A stretch of 64,000 nucleotides of DNA from CAIKMD01 sp035552195 (GCA_035552195.1 DASZLU010000006.1:1-64000), one strand, 5' to 3'. Numbered from the stretch's first letter, positions 1-8,308 are shown. Numbers and translations: made by a program. Notes: generated by a model from the letters alone, not told the origin.

Positions 1-252
1 GCCGATATCGCAGATATCGAGCGAGGCCGAGGAGAGTTGCTGGACCATGTTTCCGGCCGACGGCACGTAGATGATCTGCAGATCGATGCCAGCGTCGGAG
101 AAGAACTTCTGGTGCAGACCGATGTAATAGGGCCACTCGACCGCGTTCGCCGCGCCCAGCAGCCCCATCTGGATCGTATCCGCCGCCTTGGCCGGCGCCG
201 CATAAGCAAGTGCACAAGCGAGCGCCGCGCCGATCGCGTGTTTCATCTTCAT
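1..252 (-). CDS. ABC transporter periplasmic substrate-binding protein, 5' part (cut by window edge)
   Basis: The first 84 residues are visible. They begin MKMKHAIGAALACALAYAAPAKA, written here as a basic start, a hydrophobic core and an AKA-A type signal-peptidase site around residues 22-25. The mature part opens with a beta strand (IQMGLLGA) and a segment ending in a helix followed by AGIDLQIIYVPSA, the usual first lobe of the NMT1/THI5/SsuA binding-protein family. The start at 252 is preceded by GGGAGGATATT, a strong ribosome site. It would capture a small organic solute in the periplasm; ligand unknown. The rest of the gene lies outside the window. Confidence 0.8.
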   Translation of the reverse strand, partial: MKMKHAIGAALACALAYAAPAKAADTIQMGLLGAANAVEWPYYIGLHQKFFSDAGIDLQIIYVPSAGNMVQQLSSASLDICDIG

Positions 253-303
253 AATATCCTCCCTCTTCCACATTGCGCCGGCCTTTTCGCTCGGCGCCGT
301 TAC

Positions 304-1203
304 TTATTCGGCCGCTTCGGCCGTCTCTGACTCGTCCGGTGCGGCCGCGCCGCTGAGCTGGCCGAGCTTCATGCCTGAGAGATCGGGCAGGCCAAACAGG
401 AAAATATCGGTCGCGGCGCCTGCCTTGATCATCGTGCGCTCGCCCTTCTTGAGATAGACCGTCGACATGGCGTGATAATCATTATCGCCCGCCGTGCCGG
501 CGCCCGAGATCACGTAATAGACGCCGCGTCCCTTGGCGTAATAGCTCGACCCGGCATCGAGACGCAGAAAGCGCGCCTCGGTCTTGCGCTCGGTGAACAT
601 GCCGAGAAACTTTTCCTCGACACCGCTGGAAGCTTCGACGGCCGTCCAGGCGTAATTTTTCGGGTCCATCATGATCGGCGCAGGATAGCGGCCCTTGGGA
701 TAGAGCATCGGCCGCTTGTTGATGTGCTCCCAGATCGCCTGGAAGCCGTCCGTGTTCTTCCTGCCCGGCACGCCTTCGCGGCGGCGGAAGACGCCGTCGG
801 TGAAGCTGCCCTCGGTTTCGAGCGCATCCATCGCTGCTTTCACCTCGTTGCGCGAGGGATAGCCGCTACCGCTGGCGCCGCCGCATTGGAGCACGATCGC
901 GAGCGATTCGTGATGCTGGGTCTGCGGGCCATAATGAACGCCCTCGGGGAAATAGCCGACCATGCCGGCGCTGAGCGTCCCGTCGCGCCCGAAGCTCAGC
1001 TCGCCGTCGAGGACGAACCGGACCTGTTCGAAATTATGCCGGTGGCGCGGCGAGTAGAAATCGGCGGAGGAGCGGCCGACCGACAGCTTGAAATTATCGA
1101 CGCTGCCTTCCTCGCCTTCCGCGAGGTTGCGGAAATGGAACGTCCCGCCGCGATATTCGAGCCCACGACGCCATTCGAGTGCATCACCGTGTACGATCTT
1201 CAT
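304..1203 (-). CDS. Cupin-domain protein
   Basis: 299 residues. I place the start at 1203 (MKIVHGDALEW) because GAGGA lies just upstream; an in-frame extension to 1251 runs into a repeat element. Residues about 50-110 hold a cupin barrel with the metal-site pattern SPRHRHNFEQVRFVLDG, followed by GxxGYFPEGVHYGP (second cupin motif), and a second barrel-like segment follows near the C-terminus (GVYYVISGAG). Cupins of this kind include ring-cleavage dioxygenases and sugar isomerases, so the reaction is not defined. The gene sits behind the aldolase gene at 1327-2187 in the same direction and may be cotranscribed with it. Confidence 0.75.
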   Translation of the reverse strand: MKIVHGDALEWRRGLEYRGGTFHFRNLAEGEEGSVDNFKLSVGRSSADFYSPRHRHNFEQVRFVLDGELSFGRDGTLSAGMVGYFPEGVHYGPQTQHHESLAIVLQCGGASGSGYPSRNEVKAAMDALETEGSFTDGVFRRREGVPGRKNTDGFQAIWEHINKRPMLYPKGRYPAPIMMDPKNYAWTAVEASSGVEEKFLGMFTERKTEARFLRLDAGSSYYAKGRGVYYVISGAGTAGDNDYHAMSTVYLKKGERTMIKAGAATDIFLFGLPDLSGMKLGQLSGAAAPDESETAEAAE

Positions 1204-1230
1204 CGCTTCCTCCTGCTCGTAAAAAATGAA

Positions 1231-1315
1231 CCACAGAGGCACAGAGGACACGGAGAAGTTTTTATCTCGCGAAGCGCGAAACTCTTGTTCTCCGTGCTCT
1301 CCGTGACTCCGTGGT
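1231..1315. repeat. Imperfect palindromic repeat element (CACAGAG / CACGGAG type)
   Basis: The left arm (1231-1258) consists of short iterated blocks CACAGAG, CACAGAG and CACGGAG; the right arm (1288-1315) is its imperfect reverse complement with CTCCGTG blocks. The roughly 30-base centre contains a small hairpin around TCGCGAAGCGCGA (1267-1279). The element fills the space between the aldolase and cupin genes. Similar CACAGAG/CACGGAG palindromes are dispersed in many proteobacterial genomes. In RNA it could fold into a long hairpin and set the ratio of the two genes, but that is inference. Confidence 0.7.
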
Positions 1316-1326
1316 GAATATTACGA

Positions 1327-2187
1327 CTACCGCTTCGCCAGCTCGCGTGCCTTGTCGAGGCTCGCGTAAGAGCGGCCGGCGCTGGTCATTAGATAGCGGA
1401 AACCCTCGCCGAGGATACGCTCGGCGTTCTTGCCATCGACATGCGGGTGACCGACCGGCACGTTGTGCTTCTTGCAGGTCGCGACGACGCGCGCCATGTG
1501 CTCCAAGACGACCGGATGCTCGTATTGGCGCGGGAATCCGAGTTCCTGGCTGAGATCGCCCTCGCCTATCAGGATGAAACCGATGCCCGGCACTTTCGTG
1601 AGCATGGCATCGAGATTCTCGACCGCCTGGACGCCTTCGATCATCAGACCGACGAGGATCTCGCCGTTCGGATCGAGCGGCCACACATCGGCCTTCTTGT
1701 AGTATTCCTGATTGCCAATGCCCCAATAGCGCGCCGCTGTGCCGGGGGAGTCGCCGCGGATGCCGGCTGGCTCGTAACGGGCCGCCGTCTTGAGGCGGGG
1801 ATAGCGACAAGCGGCAACGGCGTTGTAGGCCTGCTCGACCGTGTCGACATGCGGCCAGATGATGCCGTAGGCACCGATATCGAGCGCCTGCTTGGCGAGG
1901 AATTGATTCATTTCATTGCCGTTCGCCGGAATACGGACGAGCGGCGTGACGTTCGGCGCGACCGAGCCCTTGTCCGCGATCTGCTTGCGGTTGAGCATGT
2001 ATTGGAGGCAATCGCGCAGGGCGCGGATATCCCAAATATTGTGCTCCATCTCGAAGATGATGCTGTCGTATTTCGCCTGGCTCGCCGCCACCGCCGCTTC
2101 GACATCGGGCGTGCAGAACGCGCCCATGGCGGTCTTGCCCTCTTCGAAACACTTGATCATGCCGTTCAGGCGCGGAATGTCGGCCAT
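1327..2187 (-). CDS. HpcH/HpaI-family aldolase
   Basis: 286 residues, start at 2187 (MADIPRLNGM) behind GGGAGGGAC. It matches class II metal-dependent HpcH/HpaI aldolases that split 4-hydroxy-2-oxo acids into pyruvate and an aldehyde. Visible family marks are FEMEHN (residues 45-50), the PLVRIPANG segment that carries the substrate arginine, a metal-binding glutamate in LMIEGVQAVEN and the aspartate of GEGDLSQELG. Its divergent neighbour is a LigJ-like hydratase; in the protocatechuate 4,5-cleavage route such a hydratase is followed by a 4-carboxy-4-hydroxy-2-oxoadipate aldolase, so this gene could do a comparable last step. Exact substrate is not proven. Confidence 0.82.
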   Translation of the reverse strand: MADIPRLNGMIKCFEEGKTAMGAFCTPDVEAAVAASQAKYDSIIFEMEHNIWDIRALRDCLQYMLNRKQIADKGSVAPNVTPLVRIPANGNEMNQFLAKQALDIGAYGIIWPHVDTVEQAYNAVAACRYPRLKTAARYEPAGIRGDSPGTAARYWGIGNQEYYKKADVWPLDPNGEILVGLMIEGVQAVENLDAMLTKVPGIGFILIGEGDLSQELGFPRQYEHPVVLEHMARVVATCKKHNVPVGHPHVDGKNAERILGEGFRYLMTSAGRSYASLDKARELAKR

Positions 2188-2220
2188 CGTTGTCCCTCCC
2201 AAGATTTGAAACCTGGTGGC

Positions 2221-2249
2221 ATCGTAGCAGAGTGGCGCGGCCCACTCAA
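2221..2249 (-). promoter_or_regulatory. Candidate sigma-70 promoter of the aldolase gene
   Basis: Read on the minus strand: TTGAGT (2249-2244), a 17-base spacer, then TACGAT (2226-2221). Four of six bases match in each box and the spacing is optimal. It lies 34 bases upstream of the start codon at 2187. Confidence 0.5.
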
Positions 2250-2308
2250 AATGGGATGAATTCTGTCGGTTTGTTTGCGCGTCGCTCCGCCGAGACGCGT
2301 GCCAAGGT

Positions 2309-2337
2309 TTGACAAGAACCGGCGCGCTTCATAGCAT
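2309..2337 (+). promoter_or_regulatory. Candidate sigma-70 promoter of the ligJ-like gene
   Basis: A perfect -35 box TTGACA (2309-2314), exactly 17 bases, then TAGCAT (2332-2337). The expected transcript start is near 2344, just ahead of the ribosome site GGGAGG and the ATG at 2362. It faces away from the aldolase promoter, so about 60 bases between the two could hold a shared operator. Confidence 0.55.
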
Positions 2338-2361
2338 CGCGACAAAATTCGGGAGGTAGTT

Positions 2362-3369
2362 ATGATCATCGATTGTCACGGCCATTACACGACGGCGCCG
2401 AAAGAGCTTCAGGCCTTCCGCGACGAACAGATCAAGGGCAATGACACGCCCGCCCCGCTCAAGATCAGCGACGACCAGATCCGCGAGACGATCCAGAACG
2501 GCCAGCTCAAGATGCAGCAGGACCGCGGCAGCGACCTCACGATCTTCTCGCCGCGCGCCGCCGGCATGGGCCATCACATTGGCGGCGCCAAGACCAGCGA
2601 AGTCTGGACCGACGCCTGCAACACGCTCATCCACCGCGTCGTGAAACTCTTCCCCAAGAACTTCATCGGCGTCGCGCAACTGCCGCAGACCCCGGGCGTC
2701 GCGCCGGCGAATTGCATTCCCGAGCTCGAGCGTTGCGTGAAGGAATACGGCTTCATCGGCTGTAACCTCAATCCCGACCCGTCCGGCGGCAAGTGGAACG
2801 ACCCGCCGATGACCGACAAGAAGTGGTGGTATCCTTTCTACGAGAAGATGGTCGAGCTCGACGTGCCCGCCATGGTGCATGTCAGCATGTCGTGCAACCC
2901 GAACTTCCACACCACGGGCGCGCATTACATCAACGGAGATACGACCGCCTTCATGCAATTCATTATGTCGGACATCTTCAAGGATTTCCCGACCTTGAAG
3001 TTCATAATTCCGCATGGCGGCGGCGCGGTGCCTTATCATTGGGGCCGTTATCGCGGTCTGGCGCAAGATGCGAAGCGCCCGCCTTTCGAGGAGCTGGTGC
3101 TGAAGAACGTATTCTTCGACACCTGCGTCTATCACCAGCCCGGCATCGACCTGCTGATGAAGGTCATTCCGACCGACAACATCCTGTTCGCGTCGGAAAT
3201 GATCGGCGCGGTGCGCGGTATCGATCCGAACACCGGTCACCACTACGACGACACCAAGCGCTATGTCGACGCCGCACAGATCTCAGCCGCCGATAAGCAA
3301 AAGATCTTCGAGGGTAACGTGAAGAAGGTCTTCCCACGCTTCGAGAAGTCGTACGCGGCGAACAACTGA
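2362..3369 (+). CDS. ligJ: 4-oxalomesaconate hydratase (LigJ-like amidohydrolase)
   Basis: 335 residues of the amidohydrolase-2 family. From memory of LigJ of Sphingobium SYK-6, the two share the DCHGH opening, LIHRxxxL, LPQ near residue 108, LNPDP (136-140), YPxYEK (158-162), PHGGGAxPYxxGR (217-229) and the end region IFEGNxxKVF. Candidate zinc ligands are H6, H8, H173 and E279. LigJ hydrates 4-oxalomesaconate in the protocatechuate 4,5-cleavage (also gallate) pathway, in the cytoplasm. Start ATG follows GGGAGGTAGTT. It leads a short plus-strand group with two cupin genes and faces the HpcH/HpaI aldolase. Confidence 0.8.
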   Translation: MIIDCHGHYTTAPKELQAFRDEQIKGNDTPAPLKISDDQIRETIQNGQLKMQQDRGSDLTIFSPRAAGMGHHIGGAKTSEVWTDACNTLIHRVVKLFPKNFIGVAQLPQTPGVAPANCIPELERCVKEYGFIGCNLNPDPSGGKWNDPPMTDKKWWYPFYEKMVELDVPAMVHVSMSCNPNFHTTGAHYINGDTTAFMQFIMSDIFKDFPTLKFIIPHGGGAVPYHWGRYRGLAQDAKRPPFEELVLKNVFFDTCVYHQPGIDLLMKVIPTDNILFASEMIGAVRGIDPNTGHHYDDTKRYVDAAQISAADKQKIFEGNVKKVFPRFEKSYAANN

Positions 3370-3397
3370 GCACGCCGGGCCGGAGGAGGAGCGAGAT

Positions 3398-3961
3398 ATG
3401 TCCACCACCGGCCCGCTGCCTCTTCCCGAAATCGCGCTCGAGAACGATTACGTTCGCGTCAGCCGTGACAAGACGCCCTTTGCGGGCGTCGCCACGGATC
3501 GCGTAATCGTGGCCATGGCGCCGCTTTCCTTTACGGCAGGCGACGCGCTGCAAAGCCTCGAGCGCGGCGAGTTCTTCGTCTTCGGGCCTGGCGATACTTA
3601 TCAGCTGCCAGCGAACGCGTCCTTCTTCGAGGTTGCGATCAAGCCCGATCACCCGCCGGTCAAGGAGCCGCCGGAGATCATCCCGCCGGCCAAGAACACC
3701 CTGCTCTATGAGGGCGAGCGCTTCTTCATCTATGAGGAATCGCTCAATGTCGGCGATGTGCGTCCGCGTCACAGCCATTGCCAGCGCGTCGAGATCCGCC
3801 TCAACAACGGGCCAATGCTCGAGCAGACCTTCGATGCGCCGCGGCCGCCGATGCAGCCCGGCATCGTCAATTGGCGCGAGCCCGTCATTCATACCGTGCG
3901 CAATGTCGGCGACATGCCGTTGCGCAATCTGATCGTCGAGTTTAAGCCGGGTCGGAAATGA
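3398..3961 (+). CDS. Cupin-like protein
   Basis: 187 residues behind GGAGGAGGAGCGAG. No signal peptide. The C-terminal half carries the cupin-type stretch GDVRPRHSHCQRVEIRL (about residues 122-138) and ends with an IVEFKP strand; the N-terminal half (LPEIALENDYVRVSR) looks like a degenerate first barrel. It lies 28 bases after the ligJ-like gene and its stop overlaps the start of the damaged paralogue that follows (ATGA). A role in the same aromatic pathway is likely from position only. Confidence 0.7.
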   Translation: MSTTGPLPLPEIALENDYVRVSRDKTPFAGVATDRVIVAMAPLSFTAGDALQSLERGEFFVFGPGDTYQLPANASFFEVAIKPDHPPVKEPPEIIPPAKNTLLYEGERFFIYEESLNVGDVRPRHSHCQRVEIRLNNGPMLEQTFDAPRPPMQPGIVNWREPVIHTVRNVGDMPLRNLIVEFKPGRK

Positions 3962-4558
3962 TCCGCCGCGCGTTGCTCGCCGCCAGCGCCTTAGGCGCAG
4001 GCGGCGCCGGACGATCCGGCGAGCCCGATCGCACTCGACAACGAATATGTCCATGTCGCGCGACAGCACACCGTATAGCGCGGCAACCACGCCGGGCCGC
4101 GAGGATCGCGTCGTCTCGCCTATGGCGCGGTCGAGGTCCTATCCGGCAATAAACGCCGCCTTCTGCACAAGGGACAGGGCGCGGTGTTCCAGAATGGTGC
4201 CAGCTACACCGTCACCGGCCCACATTATTTCGAGGTCGCGATCAAGCCGGAACATCCGCCGGTCAAATCGCCGACGGAGATGATCGCGGCGTCGAAGAAC
4301 AAGCCGCTTTATGATCGGCCGCGCTTCTATGAGGAGCGCTTGGCTCCGGGCGACACGCGCCCGCGACACAGCCATAGTCAGCGCGTCGAAATCCGGCTCA
4401 ATATCGGACCGCTGCTCGATCAGTTTCTCGATCCGCCGGCGATGCCGATCCTGCCGAGCATCGTCAATTTTCCGCAGGCCGGCATTCACACCACCAAAAA
4501 CATCGGCGATATGGCACTGCGCAACCTGATCGTCGAGTTCAAGCCCGAACCCAAATAA
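3958..4558 (+). pseudogene. Broken secreted paralogue of the cupin-like protein
   Basis: The start at 3958 (ATGA overlap with the upstream stop) opens a signal-peptide-like MIRRALLAASALGAGGA. Homology to the upstream cupin then continues in another frame: PIALDNEYVHVARQ is encoded from 4025, a TAG follows in that frame at 4076-4078, the stretch related to SRDKTP is in the third frame (from 4059), and the frame is clean again from about 4118 to the TAA at 4556 (FEVAIKPEHPPVKSP, RPRHSHSQRVEIRL, NLIVEFKP). So at least one frameshift and one stop separate leader and body. An intact distal part from the GTG at 4184 would give 124 residues. Either a recent pseudogene or assembly errors in this short stretch. 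Confidence 0.7.
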
Positions 4559-4564
4559 CCGCGC

Positions 4565-4948
4565 CTACGGGTAGATCAGGCTCTTCGGATCGGGATTGCC
4601 CTTGATCAGGCCCTGCTCGCGCGAGACCTGGACCCAGAAGCTCAGCGCGTCCGGGCTGATGCGGACGTAGAAATCCTTCGGCACCTCGACGACCGCCGTG
4701 ACCGCCGGCGGCAGCTTGGTGTAGGTCGCAAGGCTCGCGCGCACCGACTTATCGTTGGCCGGGTCCTTGGACGTCAGCGTCATGCCGATGTCGAGATTGT
4801 GCTTCGCCAGGATTTCCTGATCCTTGGCGACGAAGAGCCCGACCCAAGACGCAACCGCCGTGTACATAAAATCGATCTTGGTCGCGGCCTGCGCCGGCAG
4901 TACCGCCAATGCGTACAAGATCGCCGCCGTGATGAGCCCACGAAGCAT
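4565..4948 (-). CDS. Internally deleted SsuA/NMT1-type substrate-binding protein
   Basis: 127 residues. Start 4948 follows GGGGGAGAAA. It has a signal peptide (MLRGLITAAILYALAVLPAQA) and the first ~30 mature residues of a binding protein (ASWVGLFVAKDQEILAKHNL), then jumps directly into what is normally the last ~65 residues (SVRASLATYTKLPPAV ... DALSFWVQVSREQGLIKG). Compare the 308-residue family member at 13992-14918, whose C-terminus has DDLTFYIDVSKQVGLI. About 180 residues, including most of both lobes, are missing, and the reading frame is preserved. Ligand binding in the usual way looks impossible; a decaying gene is the simplest reading. Confidence 0.7.
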   Translation of the reverse strand: MLRGLITAAILYALAVLPAQAATKIDFMYTAVASWVGLFVAKDQEILAKHNLDIGMTLTSKDPANDKSVRASLATYTKLPPAVTAVVEVPKDFYVRISPDALSFWVQVSREQGLIKGNPDPKSLIYP

Positions 4949-5045
4949 TGAATTTCTCCCCCTCGTCGCCACGCACTTTACGCCGTGGTACTTTATGGCC
5001 GTTGCGGGCATTATAGGGGCAGATGCCTTCGCGAAGGAGAGCACC

Positions 5046-5918
5046 ATGACATTCAAGACCATTCTGGCCGCGGCAAGCGGCGGCAGTGCCAGCGACGGCA
5101 CGATCGAGCTCGCCTGCCGGTTCGCCCGCCGCTTTGGCGCCCATCTCGAGGCCTTCCACGCCAAGCCCGATCCGCGCGATCTCTTTGCCTATTCGACCGA
5201 CGCGTTCGGCAACTCGATGTCGGGCGATTTCGTCGACCGGTTCGTGAAGGATTCCGAAAGCATCGCCGCAAAGACCAAAGCCTCTTTCGAGGCGATCATC
5301 GCCAAGCATCACATCGGCATCAGCGCGGCGCCATCGCTCGGCCTATCCGAAAAGGTCACTCCGGCCTGCTGGCGCGAAGAAGTCGGCTACGCCGCGACGG
5401 TGGTGGCGCGCCGCGCCCGGTTCTTCGATCTCGTGGTTTTGGGCCGCTCGGAGCGGGTCGTCGATCAACCGCATACCGACGTGGTCGAGCAGACGCTGAT
5501 CAATTCCGGCCGCCCGGTGCTGGTCGCGCCGGCGCAACCCACCGCCGATATCGGCGACCATGTCGCCGTCGGCTGGAACGGTTCCGCCGCTGCAACCCGC
5601 GCGCTGACCGCGTCCCTACCCTTCCTCGCCAGCGCCGGCAGCGTCTCGATCCTCACGGTCGGCGACCGCCATCAAGGCAGCGCCGCGGCGCTGGTCGAAT
5701 ATCTCGGCTGGTACAGCGTCGCCGCCAAGCACCGCCATGTGCCAGCGGTCGAGCACGCCGGCGTGGGCCAGCAATTGCTGACGGCCGCGCGTGAGGAAGG
5801 CGCCAATCTGCTGGTGATGGGCGGCTATGGCCACGTGCCGTGGCGCGAATTCCTCTTCGGCGGCGCGACGCGCGACATCGTCGGCACCAGCCTGATGCCG
5901 GTGCTGCTGACGCACTAA
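5046..5918 (+). CDS. Universal stress protein, two tandem Usp domains
   Basis: 290 residues, start ATG preceded by AAGGAGA. The first Usp fold spans about residues 1-150 (TILAAASGGSAS ... LVVLGRSER) and the second about 170-290 (VGWNGSAAATRAL ... VMGGYGHVPWREFLFGGATRDIV). Only the second half has the ATP-binding signature G-2x-G-9x-G-(S/T). Such tandem UspA proteins respond to stress or hypoxia in the cytoplasm. It stands next to a histidine kinase and the FixK/FixJ-like regulators. Confidence 0.85.
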   Translation: MTFKTILAAASGGSASDGTIELACRFARRFGAHLEAFHAKPDPRDLFAYSTDAFGNSMSGDFVDRFVKDSESIAAKTKASFEAIIAKHHIGISAAPSLGLSEKVTPACWREEVGYAATVVARRARFFDLVVLGRSERVVDQPHTDVVEQTLINSGRPVLVAPAQPTADIGDHVAVGWNGSAAATRALTASLPFLASAGSVSILTVGDRHQGSAAALVEYLGWYSVAAKHRHVPAVEHAGVGQQLLTAAREEGANLLVMGGYGHVPWREFLFGGATRDIVGTSLMPVLLTH

Positions 5919-5933
5919 GCGAAGCGGCGTGGA

Positions 5934-7748
5934 CTAAGCCGCGGCTTCCTGGGTGACGATGATGCGCTCGGGCGGCAGATAGACGCGGATCACGGTGCCG
6001 ATATTCTTGGCACTGCTGATCTCGAGCCGGCCGCCATGAAGCTCGACGAGGCGGTGGGCGATCGGCAGGCCGAGACCCGTGCCCTCGAATTTCTTAGTCA
6101 GCGTGTTCTCGACCTGGCGGAAAGGCTCGAGCGCAATCTCGATTTCGTCTTCGGTCATGCCGATACCGGCATCGGAGATAACCAGCGCGAGGCCGCCGTC
6201 GCGTGGCCGTTCGACACCGATCGTGACTTCGCCGCCTTCGGGCGTGAATTTCACGGCGTTCGACAGCAAGTTGATGAGAACTTGCCGCATCGCCACCGCA
6301 TCGGCATGGACCGGCGGCAGCGCCTTGGGCAATTCGACATTCAGCGAGACCTTGTTCTTGAGCGCCTGTGCCGCGACGGCGGTGAGGCTCCCCTGCACCG
6401 TCTCGTGCAGATCGATCGGCTCTTCTTTCAAGCTGAGCTTGCCGGCCTGAATCTTCGAGATGTCGAGCACGTTGTTGATCAGCGCGAGAAGATGCTCGCC
6501 GGCGCTGTAGATGTCGTGAGCGTATTCGATATAGCGGGGCACGCCAACCGCGCCCATCGTCTGCTCTTTGATGAGTTGCGAGAAGCCAATGATGGCGTTG
6601 AGCGGCGTGCGCAGCTCATGGCTCATATTGGCGAGGAATTGCGATTTCGCCTCGTTCGCGGCCTCGGCGCGCTCTTTGCTATGCTTCAGCTCGAAATTGA
6701 TCTGGCGCAGCCGGATGCGTTCTTCGGCAAGACGCGCGTTCGCCGCTTGCAGCAGCACGCGTTCGTCGGCGAGCTGAATTTCGCGCTCGGCGCGGCTGCC
6801 GACCTCGCGCAACAGGATCACCGAAAGACCGGCGAGCACCAGCGTGCCGACCGCCGCCAAGATCATCAGGATAAGCGCCTGATGTTGTTCGGGCGCAAAG
6901 GCGGCGGTGAGATCGAGACTGGTATCGACGATCACCGAATAGGCTTCCGGTCGGTAAAAGGCGTGAAGCCGGTTCTCGTCGCCGGACACCGCGCCGCGAT
7001 AGGTGCCTTGCGCGCCGGGCGCGATATCGGTGGGGCGGAAGGCGGTTTCGACCGGCTTGCCGATCATCGTCGTGCCGGTCGGGTCGGCACTGTCGAAACC
7101 GGCAAGCGCGACGCCGTCGAGACCTGTCAGCAGCACCTTGCCGCCCTCGCTGAGCGCGATCGATTCGTGCAGATTGGTCAGCCGGCTCGGCGGAATGCAG
7201 AAGATCAGCGCGCCGATGAGATGCCCGTCTGCCGCGGAAACCCGGCGCGCCAACGTCACCTCGAATTGGTTCCCCGCGCCGACCAGGGCATGCCCGATGT
7301 TCAGCGCTTCGCTCGTGCGGCTCGAGGCCACCTGAAATTCAGGCCGGGCGCTGAGATCGATCGGCTGCGGATGCGCGTCGCCATTGAAACTGACCAGCTT
7401 GCCGTTGGCGTCGAGCAGAATGACCTGGATCGTCGTGCGGTCGATGATCGGCAGATCGCGCGACCAGCTATAGAGATCGGCATTGGCGTTCGACGCGCGC
7501 ATGCGCGACGCGATGATGTTGCCGGCCGTGGCGACGTCGTCGAAGGTGTGAGAGAGTTCGGCGCCGAACGTGCCCGCGAGGCTCGACACATCGTGGCGCG
7601 CGCTTTCGATCAGCGCCTGACGCGAACTCATGATCGAGCCGGCAACCACCGCCCACATCGTCAAAATGACCGAGACCAAGGCGAGCAGGATGCCGAACTT
7701 CAACGTTCTGGTTCGGCCGCGCGGATTGTCCTGTGTTTTAGCGGTCAT
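5934..7748 (-). CDS. Membrane sensor histidine kinase with extracytoplasmic sensor domain
   Basis: 604 residues from ATG at 7748 (a GTG at 7769 is an alternative). Order: membrane helix at about 17-40; periplasmic sensor domain 41-290 of the double-Cache/PDC type by length and position; second membrane helix 291-313; coiled coil 316-370; phospho-acceptor block SHELRTPLN with His377; then the catalytic ATPase domain with N box (NLLSNAVKFTP), G1 (DAGIGM), F box and G2 (GTGLGL). No receiver domain follows. Its 3' end nearly meets the universal stress gene. No response regulator is directly adjacent; the FixJ-like protein at 9193 is the nearest candidate partner. Confidence 0.9.
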   Translation of the reverse strand: MTAKTQDNPRGRTRTLKFGILLALVSVILTMWAVVAGSIMSSRQALIESARHDVSSLAGTFGAELSHTFDDVATAGNIIASRMRASNANADLYSWSRDLPIIDRTTIQVILLDANGKLVSFNGDAHPQPIDLSARPEFQVASSRTSEALNIGHALVGAGNQFEVTLARRVSAADGHLIGALIFCIPPSRLTNLHESIALSEGGKVLLTGLDGVALAGFDSADPTGTTMIGKPVETAFRPTDIAPGAQGTYRGAVSGDENRLHAFYRPEAYSVIVDTSLDLTAAFAPEQHQALILMILAAVGTLVLAGLSVILLREVGSRAEREIQLADERVLLQAANARLAEERIRLRQINFELKHSKERAEAANEAKSQFLANMSHELRTPLNAIIGFSQLIKEQTMGAVGVPRYIEYAHDIYSAGEHLLALINNVLDISKIQAGKLSLKEEPIDLHETVQGSLTAVAAQALKNKVSLNVELPKALPPVHADAVAMRQVLINLLSNAVKFTPEGGEVTIGVERPRDGGLALVISDAGIGMTEDEIEIALEPFRQVENTLTKKFEGTGLGLPIAHRLVELHGGRLEISSAKNIGTVIRVYLPPERIIVTQEAAA

Positions 7749-7981
7749 GAAGGCATTACACTCTGCCACGGCTCATACCATGACCAAGGTTAAGACTTTG
7801 TTTTGCCAGCATTCGGCGGCGCGAATCGATATTCCCTCGCGAATGCACCGCCTGCGTCAGAAAACCGCAACGCCATTAATGCCCGTAAACGATTTTTTTG
7901 TGCAATGCGGTGTCTAATCGTTCTTGGCCGTGGGAACGAATGACGATTTGGTCGGTTCTTGGGGCATTGGAGGGAAGAAAG

Positions 7982-8182
7982 ATGACCGCTCTTTTGAAGA
8001 GCATCGAAGCGTTCTGTGCGCGTCTCAATGCAGGTCTGGCCGCGGTTGCGGTCGTGCTGACCATCCTCGTCGCAGCCCAACTGACGGTGCGCATGCCCGA
8101 CCTGTTCCAGCAGGCTGTCGATGCCGAAAGCGCGAACCTCGCGGCCAACTCGGCGGCCGTGTTGCCGAACGGCAGCTACTAA
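7982..8182 (+). CDS. Small single-span membrane protein
   Basis: 66 residues. ATG at 7982 lies behind GGAGGGAAGAAAG, a good ribosome site, which is the main support. Residues about 17-36 (AGLAAVAVVLTILVAAQLTV) form a hydrophobic helix; the tail (DLFQQAVDAESANLAANSAA) is polar and helical. No family recognised. It sits alone between the histidine kinase and the FixK-like gene, with a hairpin just after its stop codon, so it looks like an independent small transcript. Confidence 0.55.
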   Translation: MTALLKSIEAFCARLNAGLAAVAVVLTILVAAQLTVRMPDLFQQAVDAESANLAANSAAVLPNGSY

Positions 8183-8194
8183 GACCTCGCGATC

Positions 8195-8227
8195 GAGACC
8201 GGGCCGATCCGACCCTGGTTCGGTCTC
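8195..8227 (+). terminator. Possible terminator hairpin after the 66-residue gene
   Basis: GAGACCGGGCC pairs with GGTTCGGTCTC (11 pairs, two of them G-T) around an 11-base loop, starting 12 bases after the stop codon. The following bases (TCCCGAG) lack a real T run, so it may be factor-dependent or only a stabilising hairpin. Confidence 0.4.
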
Positions 8228-8308
8228 TCCCGAGACCCCCAACATCCCCCTCCGACCGCAAACGCGCCTGCCGCGCGTGTTACCGGATAGAGCTTCGGAA
8301 AATTTCGA

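Noticed and set aside
6036..7793. 585-codon plus-strand open frame opposite the histidine kinase
   Set aside because: Shadow frame; the minus strand has complete H, N, G1, F and G2 boxes.
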